Of a DNA stretch of 64,000 nucleotides, positions 51,870-60,060 are shown piece after piece. Position 1 is the first letter of the stretch, and every line of letters starts with the position of its first letter. Where the stretch lies: assembly GCF_000373565.1 (NCBI RefSeq), contig NZ_KB891809.1, forward strand, positions 62,001 through 126,000, given 5' to 3'. The position numbers were made by a program, and so were the translations under genes. The notes below the pieces were generated by a model. It was given only the letters and a program-made list of their open reading frames with translations, was not told where the DNA came from and searched no databases. The DNA is from Streptomyces sp. HmicA12. Its GTDB lineage: Bacteria; Actinomycetota; Actinomycetes; Streptomycetales; Streptomycetaceae.

Positions 51870-52820
51870 CTACTGCTCGGTGCCGGCGTCGGCGGCGCCG
51901 TTCGCGGGCGCGGACGGGGTGGCGGTGACCGTCACGGTCGGCGTGGGCTTGGGTTTGGCGGGCTTGGCCGGCAGGACCTCGTCGCGCGGGTCGGTGCGCG
52001 GTGCCTGGACGACGACGCCGACGATGTCGAGCTTGGTGAAGCCGACGTACGGCTGGACGTAGATGGTGCGGGTCAGGTCACCGCCGGACGGGTCGACGCG
52101 GACGACCTTGCCGACCGGGACGCCGGGCACGAACGGCTTGTCGGCCTGCGAGCCGAAGGTGACGAGCCGGTCGCCCTTCTTGACCTTGGCCTTACCGTTG
52201 AGCAGTTGGACGCGCAGCGGGCGGTCGCCCTGCCCGGAGGCGAAGCCGAGCTCGTCGGTCTTCTCCATGCGGGTGCCGACGGTGAAGTCGGGGTCGTTGG
52301 CGAGCAGGACGGTGGCGGTGTTCGGGCCGACCGTCGTGACGCGGCCGACCAGGCCGTCGCCGTTCAGGACCGTCATGTCGCGCTTGAGGCCGTCGTTGGC
52401 GCCCGCGTCGATGGTGACCGTCCAGGAGAAGCCCTGCGCGGACCCTATGGCGATGACCTGGGCCCCCTTGATGCCGTACTGGCCGGCGCCGGCCGTCTTC
52501 AGCATGGTGTCGAGCTGGCGGATCTTGCTGCGGTTGCGGTCGTCGCTGCCGAGCTTCGACTTCAACGCGGCGTTCTCGCGCTCCAGTTGGCTGATCCGGT
52601 CGTGCCGCTCGTCGGAGTCGCGGACCGCGCTTATGGCGTTGCCGATGGGGTCGACCGCGCCGGAGACGCCGTTCTCCACCGGGCCGAAGACCTTGGCGGC
52701 GGCCTGGCGGGCACCGTCGACCGGCGAGTCCTCACCGCCGCGGATGTCCACCGTGATCAGTGCGAACGCGATGGCGATCAGCAGCACCAGGAGCAGCCGG
52801 CTCTCTCGTGTGTCCCTCAC
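51870..52820 (-). CDS. mreC: rod-shape protein MreC
   Basis: 316 residues from GTG 52820 (VRDTRESRLLLVLLIAIAFA); a TTG at 52844 in frame is an alternative. One TM helix at the N-terminus, a coiled-coil (ERHDRISQLERENAALKSKL), then the beta-barrel MreC domain (VIAIGSAQGFSWTVTIDAGA, LKRDMTVLNGDGLVGRVTTV, GDRLVTFGSQADKPFVPGVP). The C-terminal Pro/Thr/Ala tail (PTPTVTVTATPSAP) is typical of actinobacterial MreC. It is extracytoplasmic and activates the PBP2-RodA pair. Confidence 0.95.
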   Translation of the reverse strand: MRDTRESRLLLVLLIAIAFALITVDIRGGEDSPVDGARQAAAKVFGPVENGVSGAVDPIGNAISAVRDSDERHDRISQLERENAALKSKLGSDDRNRSKIRQLDTMLKTAGAGQYGIKGAQVIAIGSAQGFSWTVTIDAGANDGLKRDMTVLNGDGLVGRVTTVGPNTATVLLANDPDFTVGTRMEKTDELGFASGQGDRPLRVQLLNGKAKVKKGDRLVTFGSQADKPFVPGVPVGKVVRVDPSGGDLTRTIYVQPYVGFTKLDIVGVVVQAPRTDPRDEVLPAKPAKPKPTPTVTVTATPSAPANGAADAGTEQ

Positions 52821-52952
52821 GTGCGGCGGCCGTGCCTTCCTCAATCGTTACTGCGGAGGTTCTTGCTGAGGATTTCTTATGCCTTGCCTATATATCAACG
52901 ATCCGCCGTACGAAGTGGCAGGCACTCGTACGGCGGACGGCTGCGCGTCGTG

Positions 52953-53984
52953 TCATCTGCGCGGAGAGGCGTCCAGCACCTGCTGGAGCGCCTCGAACTC
53001 CTCGACGCACTTTCCGGACCCCAGCGCCACGGAGTCCAGGGGGTCCTCCGCGATGTGGATCGGCATGCCCGTCTCGCGACGGAGCCGCTCGTCGAGGCCG
53101 CGCAGCAGTGCGCCGCCACCGGTGAGAACGATGCCACGGTCCATCACGTCACCCGACAGTTCGGGCGGGCACTTGTCGAGGGTGGTCTTGACCGCGTCCA
53201 CGATCGCGTTGACCGGTTCCTCGATCGCCTTGCGGACTTCCGCCGCCGAGATGACGACGGTCTTGGGCAGCCCCGACACCAGGTCGCGGCCGCGGATCTC
53301 GGTGTGCTCGTCGGAGTCGAGGTCGTACGCGGAACCGATCGTGATCTTGATCTGCTCGGCGGTCCGCTCACCAAGAAGCAGCGAGTACTCCTTCTTGATG
53401 TGCTGGATGATCGCGTTGTCCAGTTCGTCGCCCGCGACGCGGATGGACTGCGCCGTGACGATTCCGCCGAGCGAGATGACCGCGACCTCCGTGGTGCCAC
53501 CGCCGATGTCGACCACCATGTTGCCGGTGGCCTCGTGGACCGGGAGCCCGGAGCCGATGGCCGCGGCCATGGGCTCCTCGATGATGTGCACCTGGCGGGC
53601 ACCGGCCTGCGAGGAGGCCTCGATGACCGCGCGGCGCTCGACGCCGGTGATGCCGGAGGGGACGCAGACGACGACTCGGGGCCGGGCGAGGTAGCGCCGC
53701 TTGTGGATCTTCAGGATGAAGTAGCGGAGCATGCGCTCGGTGATCTCGAAGTCGGCGATCACGCCGTCCTTCAGCGGACGCACGGCGACGATGTTGCCAG
53801 GGGTGCGCCCGATCATCTTCTTGGCTTCGGCGCCGACCGCGAGGATGCCACCGGTGTTGGTGTTGATAGCGACCACGGACGGTTCGTTGAGCACGATCCC
53901 GCGACCCCTGACGTACACCAGCGTGTTGGCGGTCCCGAGGTCGACAGCCATGTCACGGCCGATGAACGACATTGAGTTCCCCAT
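52953..53984 (-). CDS. mreB: rod-shape actin-like protein MreB
   Basis: 343 residues from ATG 53984 (MGNSMSFIGRDMAVDLG); the internal ATG 53972 has GGGGA 6 nt before it and may be the true start. Actin fold: phosphate-1 AVDLGTANTLVYV, phosphate-2 VVDIGGGTTEVAVISL, adenosine loop GIVLTGGGALLRGL. An ATP-dependent filament at the membrane; in S. coelicolor it localises to sporulation septa and spore envelopes. It heads mreBCD-pbp2-rodA. A second, shorter homologue is encoded at 56893. Confidence 0.97.
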   Translation of the reverse strand: MGNSMSFIGRDMAVDLGTANTLVYVRGRGIVLNEPSVVAINTNTGGILAVGAEAKKMIGRTPGNIVAVRPLKDGVIADFEITERMLRYFILKIHKRRYLARPRVVVCVPSGITGVERRAVIEASSQAGARQVHIIEEPMAAAIGSGLPVHEATGNMVVDIGGGTTEVAVISLGGIVTAQSIRVAGDELDNAIIQHIKKEYSLLLGERTAEQIKITIGSAYDLDSDEHTEIRGRDLVSGLPKTVVISAAEVRKAIEEPVNAIVDAVKTTLDKCPPELSGDVMDRGIVLTGGGALLRGLDERLRRETGMPIHIAEDPLDSVALGSGKCVEEFEALQQVLDASPRR

Positions 53985-54199
53985 CAGGATTCGTCTGGCC
54001 TTCCCCAAGTGGAGCGTTTGATTGCTTGTCAGGTAGGCGAGAGGTGGACGCGGTGTGGCGTGAAGGCTTCCATCGTAGTCTCGCCTGCACGATCACGGCG
54101 CGAGGGTCTTCGCCATTGTCAGCAGATGAATCCCCGCCCCGCTATTGGGGACGTGCCGACGGAGGGTTGCGTTCCCCCAATCGGGGCGCATATGCCAAA

Positions 54200-54225
54200 G
54201 AGCGGCCCGAATTCTCGAGCCGCTC
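54200..54225 (-). terminator. terminator after ndk
   Basis: GAGCGGC (54200-54206) pairs with GCCGCTC (54219-54225), and on the reverse strand TTTGGC follows. It lies about 65 bp past the ndk stop, within the 305-bp gap between mreB and ndk, which otherwise holds the mreB promoter. Confidence 0.5.
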
Positions 54226-54289
54226 CAGGCCAGTGGCGCTAAGTGACTGAGTGATCGTCAGAAACTGACTTTCCGAAAGTTCGCGGGCG

Positions 54290-54703
54290 TTACGCCAGAC
54301 CCGGGAAGAAAATCTTCAGCTCACGCGCGGCCGAGTCCTCGGAGTCCGAGGCGTGGATCAGGTTCTCGCGCACGATCGTGCCGAAGTCGCCACGGATGGA
54401 GCCGGGGGCCGCGGCGATCGGGTCGGTCGGACCCGCGAGCTGGCGGACGCCCTCGATGACGCGCTCGCCCTCGACGACCAGGGCGACGACCGGGCCGGAG
54501 GACATGAACGCGACCAGCGGCTCGTAGAACGGCTTGCCCTTGTGCTCGCCGTAGTGCTGCTCCAGCGTCTCCTGGCCGAGCTCGCGCAGCTCCAGGGCGC
54601 TGATCGTCCAGCCGGCCTTGCGCTCGATACGGCCGATGATCTCGCCGATCAGGCCGCGGCGGACCGCGTCGGGCTTGAGCAGGACGAGCGTGCGCTGGGT
54701 CAT
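54290..54703 (-). CDS. ndk: nucleoside diphosphate kinase
   Basis: 137 residues from ATG 54703. N-terminal RTLVLLKPDAVRRGLIGEII; the catalytic His lies in ENLIHASDSEDSAARELKIF (NxxHASDSxxSAxxE signature). It transfers the gamma phosphate between NTPs and NDPs via phosphohistidine. The usual length is about 137-150. It is on the same strand as the DUF4233 and folC genes but separated from them by a strong hairpin. Confidence 0.98.
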   Translation of the reverse strand: MTQRTLVLLKPDAVRRGLIGEIIGRIERKAGWTISALELRELGQETLEQHYGEHKGKPFYEPLVAFMSSGPVVALVVEGERVIEGVRQLAGPTDPIAAAPGSIRGDFGTIVRENLIHASDSEDSAARELKIFFPGLA

Positions 54704-54797
54704 GTTGGCTGGACTCCTTGTGCGGCCTGGGTGTGCGGGTCCCTGAGGTTACAGGGGGTCACCGTCGGGCCCGCACCGGGGCTTTGTCACTCCGTGG

Positions 54798-54846
54798 TCG
54801 GCCGACGGCCGGTGGGGGCTGGTCGCCCCCACCGGCCGTCGGCCGA
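54798..54846 (-). terminator. 22-bp perfect hairpin terminator between DUF4233 gene and ndk
   Basis: TCGGCCGACGGCCGGTGGGG (start of the arm 54798-54819) pairs completely with 54825-54846 around TGGTC. There is no T tract. It lies 22 bp past the DUF4233 gene stop and 94 bp before the ndk ATG. Confidence 0.75.
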
Positions 54847-54868
54847 AGAACGCACCCCGTGAAAAATC

Positions 54869-55213
54869 TCAGGCCGCGCTCGACCCCTGCTCCGCCCAGC
54901 GCGCCTTCGCCGCGTCGACCTTGCGGCCGAAGTGCACCGAGGCCCACCACAGCGCCGCGAAGCACGCGCCCAGGAAGAACATCACGGGGACGAAGAAGCC
55001 GCTGATGATCAGGGCGATCTGCAGGGCCCAGCCGAGCTGGACGCCGCCCGGCCGGGTGACCATGCCGCACAGCAGGACGCTGAGCACCATGGCGACGCCG
55101 CAGACCGTCCACACCAGGCCGGTCGACAGGTCCGCGTCCTTCATGGCCACGAGGCCCGCGAAGCCGATGATGAAGAACTCGCCGATCAGGGTCGAGGAGC
55201 ACAAGGTACGCAT
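54869..55213 (-). CDS. DUF4233 family membrane protein
   Basis: 114 residues from ATG 55213. Three to four TM helices (LIGEFFIIGFAGLVAM, WTVCGVAMVLSVLLCGMV, LQIALIISGFFVPVMFFLGA) and a basic C-terminus (HFGRKVDAAKARWAEQ). It is conserved immediately after folC in actinobacteria, 5 bp downstream here, so surely cotranscribed. Function unknown. Confidence 0.85.
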   Translation of the reverse strand: MRTLCSSTLIGEFFIIGFAGLVAMKDADLSTGLVWTVCGVAMVLSVLLCGMVTRPGGVQLGWALQIALIISGFFVPVMFFLGACFAALWWASVHFGRKVDAAKARWAEQGSSAA

Positions 55214-55218
55214 GGCGG

Positions 55219-56748
55219 TCAGCCCTTCCCCAGAAGCAGTCGGGCCTCGCCGACGGTGATCACGGAACCGGTGACCAGGACGCCGCCGCCCGCGTACTCG
55301 CCCTCTTCCTCGGCCAGCGTGATCGCGGCCTCCAGGGCGTCGTCGAGGCGCGGCTCGACCTGGACGCGGTCGTCGCCGAAGACCTCGACGGCGATGGCGG
55401 CCAACTCGTCGGCGTCCATGGCGCGGTGGCTGGAATTCTGCGTGACGACGATCTCCGCGAAGATCGGCTCGAAGGCTTCGAGCAGTCCTCGTACGTTCTT
55501 GTCGCCGCTGGCGCCGACCACACCGATGAGGCGGCTGAAGTCGAAGACCTCGCTGATCGCCTCGGCGGTGACGCGGGCGCCCGCCGGGTTGTGCGCCGCG
55601 TCGAGGACGACGGTCGGCGAACGGCGTACGACTTCGAGGCGGCCCGGCGAGGTGACCGACGCGAACGCCGTGCGGATCGTGTCGATGTCGAGCGGGCGGG
55701 CGTGCTGCGAGCCGATGCCGAAGAACGCCTCGACCGCCGCGAGCGCCACCGCCGCGTTGTGCGCCTGGTGCGCGCCGTGCAGCGGGAGGAAGACCTCCTC
55801 GTACTCGCCGCCGAGACCCCGCAGGGTGACCAGCTGGCCGCCGACCGCGATCTGACGGTCCACCACGCCGAACTCGAGGCCCTCGCGGGCAACCGTCGCG
55901 TCCGTCTCGACGGCCTTCTTCAGGATCACCTGGGCCGCGTCCACCGGCTGCTGCGCCATGATCACGGTCGCGTCCTGCTTGATGATCCCGGACTTCTCGC
56001 CCGCGATCTCGCCCGGCGTGTTGCCGAGCCGGTCGGTGTGGTCGAGGTCGATGGGGGTGATGACGGCGACCGTGCCGTCGATCACGTTCGTCGCGTCCCA
56101 GCTGCCGCCCATGCCGACCTCGACGACCGCGACGTCGACGGGGGCGTCCGCGAAGGCCGCGTACGCCATGCCGGTCAGCACCTCGAAGAAGGAGAGCCGG
56201 TACTCCTGCTGGGAGTCGACCATCTCCACGTACGGCTTGATGTCCTCGTACGTCTCGATGAAGCGCTCGTACGAGATCGGGGCGCCGTCCAGGCTGATGC
56301 GCTCGGTGACCGACTGGACGTGCGGGGACGTGTACCGCCCCGTGCGCAGGTCGAAGGCGGCGAGCAGGGCCTCGATCATGCGGGCCGTGGACGTCTTGCC
56401 GTTCGTCCCCGTGATGTGGATCGAGGGGTACGCCTTCTGCGGATCGCCGAGCACGTCCGTCAGCGCCGCGATGCGGGCGACCGACGGCTCCAGCTTCGTC
56501 TCGCCCCAGCGCGTGGCCAGGTCGGCCTCGACCGCGCGGAGCGCCTTCTCCACCTCCGGGTCCTGCGGGCGGGCCGGGATGCCGTCGCCCTGCGGGGCGC
56601 CGCCCTGGGTGCGCAGGGTGCGGCTGCCCGCCTCGATCACCGCGAGGTCGGGGTCGCGGGTCGTCTCGGCGTCCACGATCTCGTCGAAGGCATCGTCACC
56701 GAAGGGGGTGTCGTCGTCGCTGCTGTCGCGCGGGGGGAGGTCACTCAC
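55219..56748 (-). CDS. folC: bifunctional folylpolyglutamate/dihydrofolate synthase
   Basis: 509 residues from GTG 56748. An acidic N-terminal extension of about 60 residues precedes the Mur-ligase-like core: P-loop SIHITGTNGKTSTARMIEAL, GRYTSPHVQSVTERI, VVEVGMGGSWDATNVID, ITPIDLDHTDRLGNT, EKSGIIKQ, then the C-terminal domain TVVLDAAHNPAGA. It adds glutamates to folates and, in bacteria, makes dihydrofolate from dihydropteroate. In Streptomyces valS usually lies upstream on the same strand; here the upstream side is occupied by divergent genes. Confidence 0.95.
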   Translation of the reverse strand: MSDLPPRDSSDDDTPFGDDAFDEIVDAETTRDPDLAVIEAGSRTLRTQGGAPQGDGIPARPQDPEVEKALRAVEADLATRWGETKLEPSVARIAALTDVLGDPQKAYPSIHITGTNGKTSTARMIEALLAAFDLRTGRYTSPHVQSVTERISLDGAPISYERFIETYEDIKPYVEMVDSQQEYRLSFFEVLTGMAYAAFADAPVDVAVVEVGMGGSWDATNVIDGTVAVITPIDLDHTDRLGNTPGEIAGEKSGIIKQDATVIMAQQPVDAAQVILKKAVETDATVAREGLEFGVVDRQIAVGGQLVTLRGLGGEYEEVFLPLHGAHQAHNAAVALAAVEAFFGIGSQHARPLDIDTIRTAFASVTSPGRLEVVRRSPTVVLDAAHNPAGARVTAEAISEVFDFSRLIGVVGASGDKNVRGLLEAFEPIFAEIVVTQNSSHRAMDADELAAIAVEVFGDDRVQVEPRLDDALEAAITLAEEEGEYAGGGVLVTGSVITVGEARLLLGKG

Positions 56749-56892
56749 GTACGCCAGTCTACGGAGGACCCCGACGAGCGCCGACAGCGGCGCGGATGCC
56801 GCCCGTCGGGACGGAACGGGACCTTTGGCCTGTCCGTTTCGGGACCTTGGTCCTCATCGGACGCACAGCAACACCCTGCAAACTTGGTGATC

Positions 56893-57906
56893 ATGGACAT
56901 AGGCATCGATCTCGGCACCGCCAACACTCTTCTCTACGTACGCGGTCAGGGGATCGTGCTGAACGAACCGTCCGTGGTCGCCGTCAAGGAGGGCGGCAAG
57001 CACGCCTCCGTGCTCGCGGTGGGCACCGAGGCGAAGGAGACCATCGGGCGCACCCCGGGATCCATCACCGCGATCCGGCCGCTGCGCGACGGTGTCATCA
57101 GCGACTACGAGGCGGCCGAGGAGATGATCCGGCACTTCGTGCGGAAGGTCGCCCCGGGGCGCCGTCCCCGTACGCGCATGGTCGTGTGCGTGCCGAGCGG
57201 GGTCACGCCGGTCGAGCGGCGGGCCATCGTGCACGCCGCCCAGCGGTCGGGCGCGAAGGCGGTGCACCTGATCGAGGAGCCGATGGCGGCGGCGATCGGG
57301 GCCGGGCTGCCGGTGGCCGAGCCGCGCGGGTCGATGGTGGTCGACATCGGCGGCGGGACCACCGAGGTGGCCGTCATCTCGCTGGGCGGGGTCGTCACGG
57401 CGCAGTCGCTGCGGGTGGGCGGCGACCGGCTCGACGAGGCGATCACCGATCACGTGCGCAAGGCGCACGGGCTGCTCATCGGGGAGCGGACGGCGGAGGA
57501 CATCAAGGTCGCGATCGGGTCCGCGTGGCCGGTGCCCGGCGAGGACGCCTTCGAGATGCGGGCGTTCACCGTGCGGGGGCGGGAGAAGGTCGCCGGGCTG
57601 CCGAAGACAGTGGAGCTCACCGTGCGCGAGGTGCGGGCCGCTCTGGACGAGCCCGTGGAGGCGATCATCTCGGCGGTGAAGGCGACGCTGGAGTCGTGTC
57701 CGCCGGAGCTGTCCGGTGACGTCATGGAGCACGGGATCGTGCTGACCGGCGGGGGTGCGCTGCTTCCCGGACTCGATCTGCGGATCGCTTCCGCCACGGG
57801 GATTCCGGTGTTCGTGGCCGACGATCCGCTGGACAGCGTGGCTCTGGGGTGCGGGAAGTGCGTGGAGGACTTCGACGGTCTTGAGCGGATGCTGGGGGCC
57901 GCGTAG
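56893..57906 (+). CDS. second MreB/Mbl-like actin homologue
   Basis: 337 residues from ATG 56893 (MDIGIDLGTANTLLYV). All nucleotide-binding motifs are present: DLGTANTLLYV, SMVVDIGGGTTEVAVISLGG, GIVLTGGGALLPGLDL. It is clearly homologous to MreB at 52953 along its length but lacks the N-terminal extension that helps MreB bind membrane, and its subdomain around SAWPVPGEDAFEMRAFTVRG differs. Streptomyces encode an Mbl (SCO2451 in S. coelicolor) elsewhere; this could be that gene moved or an additional paralogue. It is divergent from folC by 144 bp and convergent with the kinase gene, ends 12 bp apart. Confidence 0.9.
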   Translation: MDIGIDLGTANTLLYVRGQGIVLNEPSVVAVKEGGKHASVLAVGTEAKETIGRTPGSITAIRPLRDGVISDYEAAEEMIRHFVRKVAPGRRPRTRMVVCVPSGVTPVERRAIVHAAQRSGAKAVHLIEEPMAAAIGAGLPVAEPRGSMVVDIGGGTTEVAVISLGGVVTAQSLRVGGDRLDEAITDHVRKAHGLLIGERTAEDIKVAIGSAWPVPGEDAFEMRAFTVRGREKVAGLPKTVELTVREVRAALDEPVEAIISAVKATLESCPPELSGDVMEHGIVLTGGGALLPGLDLRIASATGIPVFVADDPLDSVALGCGKCVEDFDGLERMLGAA

Positions 57907-57918
57907 GCGCCTTGGGGG

Positions 57919-59124
57919 TTACGGGGCGCTTCTCGCCGGCAGCTCCGCCTCGACCTCGTAACAGTCGCCCTTGAGGCCCGCCTTGAACGTGCCGCCCACC
58001 GTGACGACCCGCTCCGCCATGCCCGCCGTACCCGTGCCCGCCGAGACCGGGGGCACCACGGGCACGTCCGTCGGGAGCGGGTTCGTCACCGTCACCCGGA
58101 GGCGGGTCGGGCCGGCCAGCGTCACCGTGACGTCCACCGGGGCGCCCGGGGCGTGCTTGGCGGCGTTGGTGAGGCATTCCTGGACCACCCGGTAGACCGC
58201 CGCCTGGCGCAGCGGGGACTGGGCGCGGGCCGCGTCGTCCACGGTGAGGGTCACGTCGTTGCCGGTCAGGGCGCTCTGGGCCACCAGGTCGGGCAGCGCC
58301 TCCAGGCCGGGGGTGGGGGCGCCGCCCCCGCTGCCCCGCCGGACCACGATCTCGTTCAGCAGGAGGTGCGCGCGGCGGGCCGTCTCCGCGAGCTCGTCGA
58401 AGTCCTGCTCCCACCGCTCGCCGCGGGCCCGGCGCGAGAGCACCCCCGCGCGGACCGAGAGCATCGTCAGCTCGCGGCCCACGAAGTCGTGGACGTCGCC
58501 CGCGACGCTGCCGCGCTCCTCCTGGACGGCCTGGAGCAGGGCGGTCTCCGTGCGCTGGGCCTCCAGGGCGCGGACCAGGTCGAGGCGGTTCGCGGCGATG
58601 CCGACCCCGGTGGCGAGGACGCCGACGGGGACGACCAGGGCGAGGAACTGGCTGACGGTCTCGCCCCGGTGGACCGGCCAGTTCGGGAGCGCGTACGAGA
58701 CACAGGCCGCCACGAGATAGCCGAGGCACGACACCACGCCCGCCGCGCGGCCCCGGTAACGGGCCACCGAGTACAGGGCGAACTGGACCAGCGTGAGCTC
58801 GTGCAGCCAGCCGAGGAACACCAGCGACACCGCGTACGGGAGCCAGGGGCCCCACGGCACCCTGCGCCGGAGCAACAGGGTCGCCGCGCCGAGCGCGAGG
58901 ACGATCGTGGCCGTCGCGCCGGTGAGGGCGTTGTCCGCGTGGGCCAGGCCCGGGATGTCCAGGCTCATCAGGGCGAAGCAGCCGCCGGCCGTCACCAGGT
59001 CGAGGGCGTGCGGGGTGCCGCGCCAGTCCGCGACACGCGGCCACAGCCGCCCGAGACGACGGCCCGCGGCCGACGCCCGGCGGATCGCCCGTGCGCCGGC
59101 CTTTTCGTGCATGAGGCCCATCAT
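57919..59124 (-). CDS. sensor histidine kinase, NarL/DesK type (HisKA_3)
   Basis: 401 residues from ATG 59124; ATG 59121 or 59112 also possible. Four to six TM helices in the first 165 residues. A dimerisation domain has the phospho-acceptor in EERGSVAGDVHDFVGRELTM. The ATPase has N-box QECLTNAAKHAPG and G-box GTGTAGMAERVVTVGG. Kinases of this class normally pair with NarL-type (LuxR HTH) regulators. The divergent neighbour 50 bp away is instead an OmpR-type regulator with a degenerate receiver, so the cognate partner may be elsewhere. Confidence 0.85.
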   Translation of the reverse strand: MMGLMHEKAGARAIRRASAAGRRLGRLWPRVADWRGTPHALDLVTAGGCFALMSLDIPGLAHADNALTGATATIVLALGAATLLLRRRVPWGPWLPYAVSLVFLGWLHELTLVQFALYSVARYRGRAAGVVSCLGYLVAACVSYALPNWPVHRGETVSQFLALVVPVGVLATGVGIAANRLDLVRALEAQRTETALLQAVQEERGSVAGDVHDFVGRELTMLSVRAGVLSRRARGERWEQDFDELAETARRAHLLLNEIVVRRGSGGGAPTPGLEALPDLVAQSALTGNDVTLTVDDAARAQSPLRQAAVYRVVQECLTNAAKHAPGAPVDVTVTLAGPTRLRVTVTNPLPTDVPVVPPVSAGTGTAGMAERVVTVGGTFKAGLKGDCYEVEAELPARSAP

Positions 59125-59174
59125 CCAAGGTCCAGGTACCCGATTCGACCGATATAGGGCATTAATGGAGTGAT

Positions 59175-59909
59175 ATGAGGCACTCAGCTCACTCAGCCAC
59201 GGACGAGACCGGGGACCGGCTCCTGGTCCTCGTCGCCGCCCCCGACGGCGAGGCGACCCGTTACGTCGTGCGCTGGCTGCGGGTCATCGGCTACGACACC
59301 CGCACCGCGCCCACCGTCCGGGAGGCGCTGCGCGATGTCGCGACGGACGCTCCGGCCGGGGTCGTCGTGGGGCGGCTGCTGCCGCACCCCGGCGCGTGGG
59401 AGCTGGTGCGGCTGCTGCGGGCCGCCGACCCGGTGCTGCCGATCGTGGTCGTCGCGAAGGAGTACGAGACCGACGACGAGACCCGGGCGTACCGCGAGGG
59501 CGCCGACGACTACCTCACCTACCGGACCCGGCCCGAGCAGTACCGGGCCCGGTTCGACGCCCGGATGCGGCGGGTCACGAACGCCGCCGCGCAGGGGCGC
59601 CGGGAGCTCGGCGACGACCGGCTGCGGGTGGACCGCACGACGCACGAGGCCTGGGTGGACGGCAGGCCGCTCGACCTCACGCCCACCGAGTTCGAACTCG
59701 CCGTGGCGTTCCTGCGCCATCCGGGTCAGGTGCTCGGCCGGGAGCAGCTCGTCCGGCTCGCCTGGCATGAGGAGCCGGACGAGGACAGCACCCGGGTGAA
59801 GTACGCGGTCCAGCGCCTGCGCCGCAAGATGGACCGGGCCGCCCCGGGCACCCCGTCCCGCATCACGGCGGTACGCGGCATCGGCTACCGGTACGAAGGC
59901 GCCCCCTGA
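59175..59909 (+). CDS. OmpR-family DNA-binding regulator with degenerate receiver
   Basis: 244 residues from ATG 59175, with GGAG upstream. The receiver-like domain (about 15-125) lacks the key residues: the acidic pair is replaced (LLVLVAAPDG), the phospho-acceptor Asp is Gly (AGVVVGRLLPHPGAWE), and the Lys of the DYLTKP motif is absent (ADDYLTYRTRPEQ). The winged-helix domain is intact (LTPTEFELAVAFLRHPGQVL, KYAVQRLRRKMDR, RGIGYRYEG). It is therefore expected to bind DNA without phosphorylation control, like atypical response regulators. Targets unknown; the divergent kinase or the downstream epimerase/GT2 genes are candidates. Confidence 0.87.
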   Translation: MRHSAHSATDETGDRLLVLVAAPDGEATRYVVRWLRVIGYDTRTAPTVREALRDVATDAPAGVVVGRLLPHPGAWELVRLLRAADPVLPIVVVAKEYETDDETRAYREGADDYLTYRTRPEQYRARFDARMRRVTNAAAQGRRELGDDRLRVDRTTHEAWVDGRPLDLTPTEFELAVAFLRHPGQVLGREQLVRLAWHEEPDEDSTRVKYAVQRLRRKMDRAAPGTPSRITAVRGIGYRYEGAP

Positions 59910-60060
59910 CCGGGGCTCCGCTCCCGGCCCCGCCCCGCGAACGCCGGAGGGGCCGGACTGCCCGGGTCCAAAGTCCCCGGTTCCGGCGGAGCCACCCGCT
60001 GCCCCCGTTCCGCCCCCGTCCCACCCCCGATTCGCCCCCGCGGCGCCGAACGCTGAACGC

